From NCBI GenBank assembly GCA_021234155.1, contig JAJEKV010000325.1:248001-312000 (forward strand): a DNA stretch of 64,000 nt. The letters run 5' to 3'. The stretch is from Isoetes taiwanensis (lineage: Eukaryota > Streptophyta > Lycopodiopsida > Isoetales > Isoetaceae). Positions within the stretch are counted from its first letter, which is position 1. Each line of letters opens with the position of its first letter. The notes below the pieces were generated by a model, which ran no database searches, was not told the origin of the DNA, and saw only the letters and a list, made by a program, of their open reading frames with translations. Of the stretch, positions 35,194 to 44,346 are shown piece by piece. The translations under genes were made by a program, and so were the position numbers.

Positions 35194-37218
35194 ATGACAG
35201 AGACAAAGGAAAAATGCAAGAAGAAAATAGTCCATTGCTTTTTCCTATCTAAGGTTTTAGACAGAATCTGTATCCCTAAAATTATACACAGACATATGAT
35301 AAAAAAGCTAGGGGAAGTTGGGGAGATGCTTATGGATGACACCATGTTTTCATGGAGATATACAGAAAATATGAGAGAACTATGCTACAAACCTTACTAC
35401 ATCTTTGTACAAGAAACTGAAGACATCTGCCCATGTAAGATCCCTGGCCTTAAGAACTTCATTGATGAAAGCATCGGGCATATTAGATGCACTAATGTCG
35501 ACCTTGTGAGGAACAAAACCCTACGGGGTTTGTTCAGAAAAGGCCTGGGTCATATCCCAAATAGAATGCTCATATGGAAAGATATGAAAGCAGAATTGAT
35601 CAAAACCTGTGATGCAATCTTTGATCTGCATCGATTTCAGTTCCCCTTCATCCAAGATTGTGATAAGGAAGAAATTAAAGCAGCAGTACTGGAACATGTA
35701 GGCCAGGAAGTGATAGAAAAGCAAAAAATAGACAAAATGCAAAAGTTCGCCTTGAACGACCCTGATGTCATTAGTAATCTAGAATGGTTGACTAAAAACT
35801 TCTATATTTCGGGTGTTGATAAGGCATCAAACAACCCAGCTTTCATTTGCCCAAAACATATAAGGGAAATGGCTTTAAAAAGATTGAATAGTGCTGATTT
35901 TTTGCCTATTGGAGCAGAAAGTGAAGAACTAAAAATGGGTATAATTAAGGGTATGCAAAACTGTTTGGAGTCCCCCAATTTGGAATCAGAAAAGCTCCCC
36001 TATCTGCTAGGTATCTTTAAGGCGCACAAAAATGACTACCGTTGGATTACTAATGCGCATGGCTCCCTCTATACAGAAATGGCAGAAACTATTACTGTTG
36101 TCCTCAATTCTATAGTGGAGCTTTGGCCAGAAATTTCAAAAGACATGTGTTCTAATATAAACACCTTACTGCCCGGGAAAGTTAACTTCAACTGGATGGT
36201 AAATTCCATATATGATGTAGCACTTAACCTACCTGGAAAAATCGAGGAAGTGTTTGTTGCAGACATTACCAAATGCTACGAGAGTATCCCATTACATGGG
36301 GTTAATGGCATTTGCAATATATCCGAATTAGTGGCTAATACTGCTTGGGGTTACATGAAAGGCCAAAACAAGAGACATGAACTATGGATTAAAAGGTCAA
36401 GCAGTGGCAAACTGACAGCAAAATGGTTTAAAATAACTCCTCAAGGCAAATGTTGGTCCTTTATGAGCAAAAGTAAATTTGTACAGGCTAACACCTGGCT
36501 ACTCAGCAACTGCTATGTTAAACTGGGGAATCACCTCTGGAAACAAATTTGTGGAATCCCAATGGGATTCTCTTGTAGCCCATGCTGGTGTAACATATAT
36601 TTGGCATGGTTTGAAGTAAATTTCATCAAAAACCTGGCTAAACAAGGAAGACTGGAGGAGATCAGACCGTTCAAGTTCGTATATAGATATATGGATGATT
36701 TGTTGGCTATTAACAGCCCTGGGATCAAAGAATTCTTAACAAAAGGGAGCAACGAGGTTGAGCACCAGCTGCAGATATATGATCTGCATGTTCTGGACAT
36801 TAAGGAGGAAACATATTATTCAGAAAATACACCAAATAACATGTTTGGCAGCAAAGTAAATTTTCTAAACATGACAATTCAGGTTTTCAATAAGGAATTT
36901 GGATTATTCCAGACCATGAAGTATGATAAAAGGGAAGCATTGCCATTCAAAGCTATGAAATTTGTGCATGCATGTAGCTGCAGACCCTACTTTCAAGCTC
37001 GGAATGTCATCTTATCTCAGGTCATGCCCTTTATGTATGTGAACTCCAACCCTATTAATACAGCTTTGGACATAAAGGAGTTAATGGATAACTTCATCAG
37101 CAATGGTTTTGATAAACCAGGCATCAAAAGAAGAATATGTAAATATATCAGAGAAGGGCAGTTCCCTGGACTGAAGTATGATCCCAACACGCTACTGCAG
37201 CTCATCAAAGATCTTTAA
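35194..37218 (+). CDS. Reverse transcriptase, Penelope-like, endonuclease not seen
   Basis: A 674-codon intact frame. RT motifs in order: LLGIFKAHKNDYRWIT (fingers, resembling the PKIHK...RPIVS region of Penelope-like RTs), motif A VADITKCYESIP with Asp357, motif B CGIPMGFSCSPCWCNIYL (Gly454 onward), motif C YRYMDDLLAIN (Asp501, Asp502) and, in the thumb, MKYDKREALPFKAMKF (from residue 577). The insertion of about 90 residues between motifs A and B is unusual. The protein ends about 100 residues after the YDKRE motif; I see no GIY-YIG or other endonuclease at either end. The frame is probably longer at its N-terminus by splicing (open from 35146). Among known groups, Penelope-like retroelements, including the endonuclease-deficient ones, fit best together with the flanking direct repeats; a phylogeny would be decisive. 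All catalytic Asp residues are present. Confidence 0.9.
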   Translation: MTETKEKCKKKIVHCFFLSKVLDRICIPKIIHRHMIKKLGEVGEMLMDDTMFSWRYTENMRELCYKPYYIFVQETEDICPCKIPGLKNFIDESIGHIRCTNVDLVRNKTLRGLFRKGLGHIPNRMLIWKDMKAELIKTCDAIFDLHRFQFPFIQDCDKEEIKAAVLEHVGQEVIEKQKIDKMQKFALNDPDVISNLEWLTKNFYISGVDKASNNPAFICPKHIREMALKRLNSADFLPIGAESEELKMGIIKGMQNCLESPNLESEKLPYLLGIFKAHKNDYRWITNAHGSLYTEMAETITVVLNSIVELWPEISKDMCSNINTLLPGKVNFNWMVNSIYDVALNLPGKIEEVFVADITKCYESIPLHGVNGICNISELVANTAWGYMKGQNKRHELWIKRSSSGKLTAKWFKITPQGKCWSFMSKSKFVQANTWLLSNCYVKLGNHLWKQICGIPMGFSCSPCWCNIYLAWFEVNFIKNLAKQGRLEEIRPFKFVYRYMDDLLAINSPGIKEFLTKGSNEVEHQLQIYDLHVLDIKEETYYSENTPNNMFGSKVNFLNMTIQVFNKEFGLFQTMKYDKREALPFKAMKFVHACSCRPYFQARNVILSQVMPFMYVNSNPINTALDIKELMDNFISNGFDKPGIKRRICKYIREGQFPGLKYDPNTLLQLIKDL

Positions 37219-37374
37219 AGGTACTCTTTAAGTTTGGGTCAAATAATATAAACTATAGGATGATAGGAAACCCCTACTGTAACAAGTAGGGGTATACCCA
37301 CCCTGTAGTTACAGTTTGAATGTTATATAAACAGGTTTCAAAGTAGTCCTACGGAAGGAGGTAGGATTTTTTTT
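37219..37374 (+). promoter_or_regulatory. 3' UTR with hairpin, possible pseudoknot and T-run hairpin
   Basis: CCCCTACT (37271-37278) pairs perfectly with AGTAGGGG (37285-37292) around the loop GTAACA. The loop bases GTAAC can pair with GTTAC at 37308-37312, making an H-type pseudoknot possible. A second hairpin, TCCTAC (37347-37352) with GTAGGA (37361-37366), is followed by eight T and then long repeat 2. The left unit has comparable hairpins and a T run at the same place. These could mark the RNA 3' end recognised by the RT; that role is an inference. Confidence 0.5.
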
Positions 37375-39932
37375 ATTATATGCTAAAGCTTCGATCCATT
37401 ATTGTTGAAATCAAATGAAATAAAGGGTTCCCAGCTGTTAACTTACCCCATAGGTGTCAAGGGGTACCTTTATCCCTGATAAACACCTTAGAAAATTGCT
37501 GAAAATACACATAGGTTGCAAACAAAGTTTGTTTAAAATCAAATAGGTCATACCTTAGGGTTTTTACAAGATATTTGTAAAGAGGAGGCCAAACCATTAA
37601 TAACCGAATTAGGGCAGAATGCTTCGAGGAGATTGCATACAACCTCGACTGCAGATGCAATATATGGCGGTGGGAAGTTATGACTGATTGGTGACCCCAG
37701 TTAGATGATTCATTCCTCTAAAAAAATGGGCTATAACTCAGACGGCTGGTCAGGAAGCCATAGTTCGGAAGAAGACCTACAGCTCTACTCTGATACAAAC
37801 AGGGAGTGTGAAGCCTGTCTTGAGTCCCTTAGATTCAAGAATCTTAGTATGGAGAGGAGAGGCGGTGGTAGAAACTTTGATACCAGGCGTGGATTTAGTG
37901 AAGGATACACCGGTTATCCTAACAAAAGAGGGAGCTTCAGTAGAAAGCCAGCGTCCTTTCAAAGAGGAAATACTAGTAATGAGCTGTTTGTGCCTGAGAC
38001 CCAAATAGAAGATGATCTCATTTCGGACGAAGAAGAACAACAGGTATTTATATATCTGCATTAAAATAGGTGTTCTTAAGGACCAGAACTGCTGAGCATA
38101 ATATATCTCTGTTTTTTAAGAGTTCGTCACGGTTTGTGATCCTTCAATTTAATATGGATTTTACATAATACTGAACACAGGGATTGTTCCATGCACTTTG
38201 CATGACCTAGATCAGAGCGGTTGCATGAAGGACACAAGTTCGTGTCCCATAAATTATTGGAAACCTTTACCAGCCTACATGTAATGATTAAACATAGGAT
38301 GCATTCAGGCTTTTTCCTGTCATTCCTTGAATAATGTACAGGGCTCATACCCTAAATATTTGCTTGAACATAAGATAATGTTCTGTTATTTTATCCTTTG
38401 GTTGATTTCTTCAAGTTTCCCTTTAGCTTTTACTAACCAGGAGCAGAAGGTACAATGGTTGAAGGGCGATAAGCCAAGAATACCCTATGTACCTTCTGGC
38501 CCTTACTGTTTTACCATTATCATGCTAATTCAGTACTGGTTGGCTGCAGGTACGTGGTATTCTTCTACTATTGTCCCTTTTTGCTTTGGTGTTGGGTTTT
38601 TGCTTAGAGGAGAACATGGATCAAACAAGGACTCTGCTGGAACCAGGATACAATTGCACGAGAAAAATGATGATGGTGGTTAGTTTGCACCACAAGTTTT
38701 GCTTCACAGGAACCTTTATACCTTATATCTAGTCCTCTGAGATGGTATAACAGTTGAAAGTTCTCTGCTTTTAATTCTACTGGCTTTTATCTTATGAAAT
38801 CTGAAAAACATAGCACTTTTGGCATTGGATAAAAAAAGCCCCATAATTTCGAAATATATGTAAACTCTACCATCTGGACCGAGGCTTCATTGTTATGTTT
38901 AGCCACTAAGTTTTGAATGGTTCAGGTTTTAAAAGACCCTATATGAAATATAGTCTATATGTTCTGAAAAAGCAGCGTGTACGTGTCACCCGTTTCAAAG
39001 GTTCACTTGCTATTCCATTATGCACTGGCACAAAATGTTTAGTGTTTTACCCCCTGATTTCGGTAATATCTGGAAAATACCTCATTGAGCAGGAATGGTT
39101 CCAAATCATGAAGGGTTCATAATTTAAAAAGACCTTGTAAAGAAAAATGGTCTCTAATTGAAAATGACAAAGATGTGCATGTTTCCATTCCCGCTATTCA
39201 CTTGCTGTTCCAGTATGCACTTGCACAATGTGCTTGTTGTCTTGCCTAAATGTTTAAAAGGCCGGAGGTCACTCTGAAATAATTAAGATTATTGTTAGAG
39301 AAGATAAAGCTCTAAAAAGATATGAATAAACATGGAAACTGTAATACATAAATGTTAGGGGGTCCGCAAGTCCTCTAACCGCAATATATGGAGAAGAGGG
39401 CTATTACAATAGAGATAAAATCATATTGTTAATCTCTTTTAAGGTTAAAATAGGGAAATAAAGCCCCCGAGACACGTGATCCTATGGAAAAGGGGACCTT
39501 TTAAGGTTAACAATTAGGTCTTCCATATTTATGGTTACCAGAACTAAGAAATGTAGGACGTATTATCCCTTTCACATAAAAGTATTTGAGGGTTGCATGA
39601 ACATAACCTTGGTACATTTGGCATGTAAATACATGAAGACGTAAAAGAATAGGCCTCTATTAGACCAGTGAACAGACTTGCAGGTAGAAGAAGTTGCACT
39701 TGCGTGGTCAGATTTCTACTTGAAATTGGATCCCATGTATGAATAGGGAAAATCCTTTCTTAAAGATTGTTTGAATGAAAATAGACTAAAATTTTCGAAG
39801 TCTTTAGACCCGGGTTTGATGCTCCATCTTTAATTAGCTTCGGTTAAATGTATGGAACGATAAGATCTGTTGAGGGATTGACCGAGATGGGGCTTTGAAC
39901 CGCTAGTAGGGTTGTTGCCCGAACTCAGTCGG
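37375..39932 (+). repeat. Long direct repeat 2 of the RT element (2.56 kb)
   Basis: Second copy of 30628-33189, the 3' pseudo-LTR in the Penelope-like reading. It carries the intact exon 1 copy (37705-38043). A second exon-like block at 38441-38549 is bounded by CTAACCAG|GAGCAG and GCTGCAG|GTACGT and encodes EQKVQWLKGDKPRIPYVPSG and onward, but its phase does not fit ORF1. It ends in a T run. Confidence 0.9.
37705..38043 (+). CDS. Exon 1 of the RT element, intact copy in 3' repeat
   Basis: An open frame from ATG at 37705 to the donor-like CAACAG|GTATTTA at 38043/38044; reading on it closes at 38064 (119 codons). The peptide is Ser/Arg/Gly-rich (NLSMERRGGGRNFDTRRG, FQRGNTSNELFVP) and ends acidic (DDLISDEEEQQ). 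RGG-type sequence suggests RNA binding. Phase 0 at the donor matches phase 0 of the ORF1 acceptor at 33297, so in a full transcript starting in the 5' repeat this segment would be the protein's N-terminus. The equivalent copy in the 5' repeat is frameshifted, so this particular element could not make the full product unless another copy supplies it. Confidence 0.55.
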
Positions 39933-40120
39933 TTTTTTTTTTTTTTTTTTTTTTTTTTTGGCGTTTTCCATCGTTTTCACGTTTGACGCTGTGAAAAATT
40001 TTCGCATAACGCCACGTTGTTTTCGGCAGACGCTAAATTTTGTTTTCCCACGGCGAGGTTTAGATACGTTAAATACGTATTTTATTAAAAAATATGTATT
40101 TTTTGACTTTATACGTCAGG
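39933..40120 (-). repeat. T28 tract and outer inverted repeat, right arm
   Basis: A run of about 28 T (39933-39959) is followed by GCGTTTTCCATCG...GGCAGACGCTAAATTTTG, the inverse complement of the outer left arm. The far end ACTTTATACGTC corresponds to the GTTATAAAACGT at 23769-23780. Confidence 0.65.
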
Positions 40121-40129
40121 AATTTGAAT

Positions 40130-41980
40130 TGTGTACGTACAGAACCTATCCCTGAGAAGAGCATACATAAGGAAGTGGGTGCCGTGGTGGAAGAATTGAC
40201 GGGAAAGAGTGTAACCTTGCCCTCTTTTTACAATATTTAGAAGACGAGTTTCCGCACATCGAGATAGCCAAAAATACAGATGTGTAGTCATCAAGCAGAA
40301 ATTGGAAAGAACAAAAGATACAAGGGAGAGACGCCAACCTTTCAATTCAACGGCGGGCACATATGTTGGAACAACGCCTCGTAGGAGTCAATATTGGCAT
40401 TGGCGTGCATTATCACATCGTCGCCGAAAAGTCACCTTTGCATAATACATGATAAGATGGATCAGGTCAAAACACTCACACCAAGAAGTCACCATCTCAA
40501 AGTCTGCTTTGGAGAGGAGACGCTTGAAGAGCAGACTTTGACAGAGCATTGACACATGGTCATGGTGGACGGGCTTATGGCCATTTCTCTCTTGATCTTT
40601 GGAAGGATGACTCAAACTTTCATGTTGGATCACTTTCTAGGATCCTACACTATCTTGAGTTGCCTGGGAAGAAGACAAGTGTGGTGATCGTGTGGAAGCG
40701 TAACTTCACAGATTGCAAATTGATGCAAGCCCTAAAAGATACTCGACCACTGCATAAGATAAGTTAGCCGACACAAGAGAAGATGCCTTCATCTTCTAGT
40801 GCCTACTTAGAAGGCTTCAATCCTCTTCCTAAATCTCTACTTATAGTTGGATAATGCATCGGGTCAAAATAAAAATAGATATGTGTTCTCCTACCTCTCT
40901 TATTTGACATGGCTTAAGGTATTCGATGAGATTCAGGTTGGCTTCATGATGGTTGGGCACACTCATGACGATATTGATGCATTGTTTGGGAACTTTTCGG
41001 ACGCTAATGAGTTCATCGGATGCTCTAACTTTGCACGAGTTGCTTTACTTGTTTAGCAAGTGCAATGCAAAGTCTCTGTTCCATATTTTGTGGATGAAGT
41101 TCCATTGGAAAGGCTTTGTCAAGGATATATCCCCGATAAGGCCAACGTCTAACATGCCATACCGACCCATTGCTATTCGATTTAAAATGGATGGAAATGG
41201 CCAATTATGCAATATAAGATGCCAACCCATAAAGAGTGGATTCGAAAAAGGAATAAGAATGTGGAAGGAGGATGAAAATGGTGCCAGCTAACGTTAATGT
41301 GGGTGCCTAAAAATATCCCTCCAAGGAAGACGTTGAAAGATCTCCCTCGCACGGCGGCAATGATCGCAAGTACATAGCATTATGGAATTCCTTCTACAAA
41401 AAATCAAGAAGATAGTGTGTTTGCCAGTAATTACAAAGCAACTATGGATTCTTGGAGCGAGATTCTTTTGTGTTTGGAAGATGTATCTCGGGGCGACCTC
41501 AAAATGATAACTTTGGTTGCGCATAAGGCAAGAACCTCTACAAGTTTGCATTTACTCGTGAGGTCGATGAAGCGTTGTGCTTGTAAGACCTTTGCCCACG
41601 TATTGTGGGGCCAGCGGATGGGCGTCCAGTTGTTACCTATGGATGAGTTCGATCCTCATGCACATGTTACGAAAGGTATGTTTGTTTTAGTCCGACACGG
41701 AGGCGATAAAACTCCAACGTGGTTAGGCTTTTTGGTAAGAAGATGTCATCCTAGATCCGCAGTCTACCAATTATGGTCACATTTATGTAGATGCTCGTTG
41801 GTCGTGACTATCAAAGTTGCTTAACTAAACGTTGGCGACCCAATCGTCCATCAGATCCATCAAGGTATGAGAAGTTAGATGCCATACATTATACATGGGA
41901 TGCAAATGGCAAAAGACCCAAGACCTGCTTGATTCCAAAATACATTGTTGACATGTGGGGGACATAGCATTAGCTAAAAG
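40130..41980 (+). pseudogene. DUF7869-type transposase-like gene, 3' part (broken)
   Basis: The phrase DNASGQNKNRYVFSYLSYL (40847-40905) followed by FDEIQVGFMMVGHTHDDIDALFG is the hallmark of the DUF7869 domain (DN..GQNKN and GHTH.DID). It is preceded by GHFSLDLWKDDSN and WKRNFTDCKLMQALKDTRPLH, and followed in shifting frames by FKMDGNGQ, RMWK, a VLVRHGGDKTPTWLGFLV piece (41680-41740) and a C-terminal RWRPNRPSDPSRYE piece to about 41975. The domain is thought to be a DDE-type nuclease fold of transposon origin, common in plants and invertebrates. The frame changes at least five times. The 5' part lies at 22.65-23.74 kb across the composite insertion. Confidence 0.75.
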
Positions 41981-42469
41981 CTCTCAATCTCAGTCATGTT
42001 CTCGATAATCATGTATGTAATTTCTTTTGCTATAATACTTAAGCATTTTGGACAATTAATACGATGTCGATACATCACTTAGCTTTCATTATGCTTATAC
42101 TAACATCCTTACATCTTTTATAATAAGTGTTTAATACACATCATTACATCTGATGCACACATTATTGATGGCATACATATAATTTAGATGCACATATTAT
42201 TGATGGCATTATAGAGTCGATGATTCACTCATCTTCAATCCCTGTTAACGTGTCACAACACGAGTAAGGCCAGGGCAATGACACTCAGGACCATCAGCTT
42301 TGGATTGCAAGTAGGGATCCAGCTTAACACCTTTATGTATGCACCGAACAATATCATTGTAGCTCATGGAGCAAATAATGGTCTCAAACCGATCTTCATA
42401 AATATTATAAGCCATGGGAGATGAATGACTTCTATCACCGAATGGAGATGCTTTTATAGTCGTTGTAGA
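41981..42469. other. Non-coding; unidentified 82-codon minus frame
   Basis: This follows the DUF7869 pseudogene. A minus-strand frame (42493-42245) encodes phrases such as SMSYNDIVRCIHKGVKLDP and DGPECHCPGLTRVVTR; I cannot identify it and its support is weak. The rest shows nothing beyond AT-rich sequence with two short duplicated words (ATTATTGATGGCAT). Confidence 0.35.
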
Positions 42470-42565
42470 ATTATTGGTACAATACTTCAGCATTATTGGT
42501 ATTATACGTTAGTATTATTGGTATTATACGTCAACATTATTGGTATTATACTTCAACATTATTGG
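42470..42565. repeat. 22-bp tandem repeat, about five copies
   Basis: ATTATTGGTATTATACGTYA recurs at 42470, 42492, 42514, 42536 and 42558 with a regular 22-base period. Confidence 0.9.
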
Positions 42566-42589
42566 ATTCGTAGCTATAAATTCTTTTAC

Positions 42590-43065
42590 CTTGCTTTCAC
42601 TTCTCACTTTTCACTTTGCTACTTGATCTTGATCCTTGCTTCTTGCTCCTTCATCTTCCTTGTTCCTTGATCTTCTTGCTACTTGATCTTCCTTGTTCCT
42701 TGATCTTCTTGCTACTTGATCTTCCTTGTTCATTGCTTCTTGCTACTTGATCTTGATCCTTGTTCCTTGCTACTTCATTCCTCGTGCTCCTTGCTACTTG
42801 ATCTTGTTCCTTGCTCTTGATCTTGCTACTTGATCTTGTTCCTTGCTACTTGATCTTGATCCTTGCTTCTTGCTCCTTGATCTTCCTTGTTCCTTGATCT
42901 TCTTGCTATTTAATCTTCCTTGTTCATTGCTTCTTGCTACTTGATCTTGATCCTTGTTCCTTGCTACTTCATTCCCGTGCTCCTTGCTACTTGATCTTGT
43001 TCCTTGCTCTTGATCTTGCTACTTGCTCTGCTCCGTGTTCCTTGCTCCGTCGGTGATCCTTGCTT
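42590..43065. repeat. Cryptically simple CTTGCTACTTGATC satellite
   Basis: About 475 bases are composed of CTTGCTACTTGATCTTGATC, CTTGTTCCTTGATC and related words. A higher-order duplication is visible: the block TTCATTGCTTCTTGCTACTT...GTGCTCCTTGCTACTTGATC appears at about 42730-42830 and again at about 42925-43020. Confidence 0.9.
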
Positions 43066-43079
43066 GCTTTTTGCAAATG

Positions 43080-43690
43080 ATTGGACCCAATCCTCCCGGG
43101 CTACTCGGAGGCACGCCAAGCATGCCCTGGACATTCAGGTGGCCCGGAACCGATGAGCTATTTGACCATTTCTTGAAGTGGAGGTTGCGCCATGGCCCCA
43201 CCAAGGAGCTTGCAATGCAGTTGATCAACTTCATTCTGGAGCGATTTGATTGTGGTCACGAGCCATTGATGGAAATTAATCCATCTGAATGTTATAGGAG
43301 ACTTGCAATGAGGGGAATTCTTGAACCCCCTCCTTTTCTGGACGAGATGCTACAGCAATTGAGGCCTCTTCTTCGTCTTTGGATATTTAGCACACTCTCC
43401 GGATCAATACATATCAGAGTTCATTCATGAAATTTGTAAGGGACAGATGTATGGCCTTATTAGGACGTACTATAATGAGTACAACAGTTTTGTGTAGTTG
43501 GGTCCGCTCTTCTTCCATGAGTATCATCCTGTGGAATTACTTTTTGCAATGACTAGGTACCCCATATGGTGGGAAGAATCGGGATGGGATATCGCGCGTG
43601 AGCTCTAGTTTCCTAACCCGCATCGTGGGTTAGACCCGCATGGGGAAGGGAAAGGGGAAGGGAAGGGGTTAGGAACCGGGGAAGGTTACT
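43080..43690 (+). pseudogene. Small orphan gene, broken
   Basis: After the satellite, a frame from the ATG at 43080 reads MIGPNPPGLLGGTPSMPW, then DELFDHFLKWRLRHGPTKEL and RFDCGHEPLMEINPSECYRR. Near 43385 a one-base shift moves it to a frame with QYISEFIHEICKGQMYGLI and FFHEYHPVELLFAMTRYP, interrupted by one TAG at about 43497 and ending near 43690 in a Gly/Lys/Glu-rich tail. Composition is coding-like and unlike the flanks. No family is recognised. It may be a host orphan or a transposon accessory gene. Confidence 0.4.
43634..43686 (+). other. G-rich tract, quadruplex-capable
   Basis: Several runs of three or four G (GGGGAAGGGAAAGGGG, AAGGGGTTAGG, CCGGGG) lie within 50 bases at the end of the orphan gene. 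The spacing permits a G-quadruplex on the plus strand. Confidence 0.4.
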
Positions 43691-43806
43691 AGGGACATAC
43701 ATAGTTCATATTTGGGTCTCTATTGTGTTTGGAAGTTGGTATATGATACCGTGTTATTATGTTCTCTAAATATTCATGTAATATGTATGATACACTGCAT
43801 CGTGAC

Positions 43807-43952
43807 GTGTATACAACCCCCGTGATAAGGTCTATGATACAGTGGTACCTGCATTAACGTGTATACAACCCCCAAGATAAGGTCTATGATACAGTGGTAC
43901 CGCATTAACGTGTATACAACACGCGATAAGGTCTATACAACCCCCATAATAA
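43807..43952. repeat. 51-52-bp tandem repeat, 2.7 copies
   Basis: GTGTATACAACCCCCGTGAT...GTGGTACCTGCATTAAC starts at 43807, 43859 and 43910; the third copy is internally deleted. Confidence 0.92.
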
Positions 43953-44034
43953 AAAAAATTCCAGTTTACTAAAAAATTTTCCCCACTATAATGAAATTGT
44001 GCTTGTCGGGGGGCAAACAAGGGATCCGAAAGTA

Positions 44035-44346
44035 TTATTCGCTCAAGGCTGAAACCGAGGAGGCATTGAAAGCATTGTGCCAAGGACTGAACGCCGGGGC
44101 CCAAAAAGAAGGGGCTGCCGGAGATAGGGCTCTATCATTGGGATCATAGGGCTGACCAAATGACACAGGCACCTTGATAAGGTTCTTTGCCTTGCGGGTC
44201 TCTCTGGCCATACGTTTGATTGTAAGAGATGGAGGGTGAGAAACAAGGAAACTGCTGAGAGATGAGAAAGCACCAATAAGAAGTCGAAGAAGAACTCTAC
44301 AATAAATAGCGATCTCCTCACCGGGTGAGCGGCCCAAAAAATGCAT
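44035..44346 (-). pseudogene. Unidentified minus-strand coding fragment
   Basis: A 103-codon minus frame has coding-like phrases MARETRKAKNLIKVPVSFG and PYDPNDRALSPAAPSFW and ends SSVSALSE. An overlapping frame of 155 codons is probably a shadow. I do not recognise it; it could be a chance open frame or the end of an old transposon gene. Confidence 0.25.

Larger units (their letters stand above)
23750..40124. mobile_element. 16.4-kb composite insertion of two retroelement units
   Basis: Order: outer inverted repeat (23771-23880), inner inverted repeat (23888-23990), direct repeat A (24013-26976), RT remnant (26977-27585), direct repeat B (27586-30490), inner inverted repeat (30537-30627), long repeat 1 (30628-33189), ORF1 and RT (33190-37374), long repeat 2 (37375-39932), poly(T) and outer inverted repeat (39933-40120). 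The insertion splits a DUF7869-type pseudogene. A possible imperfect target-site duplication TGAATTGTRT flanks it (23739-23748 and 40125-40134). The two units share layout but not sequence in their repeats. Confidence 0.65.

Noticed and set aside
37440-37520. Hammerhead ribozyme in the long repeat (GTGTC...CTGATAA...GAAA)
   Set aside because: Core-like words occur, and Penelope-like elements often carry hammerheads, but the conserved CUGAUGA is CTGATAA and stems II and III cannot form.
30628-39932. LTR retrotransposon interpretation
   Set aside because: No TG...CA repeat ends, no primer-binding site or polypurine tract next to the repeats, no protease, RNase H or integrase, and the RT motifs are not of the LTR type.
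42590-43065. CRISPR-like or centromeric array
   Set aside because: Units are short, irregular and without unique spacers; it is a cryptically simple satellite.
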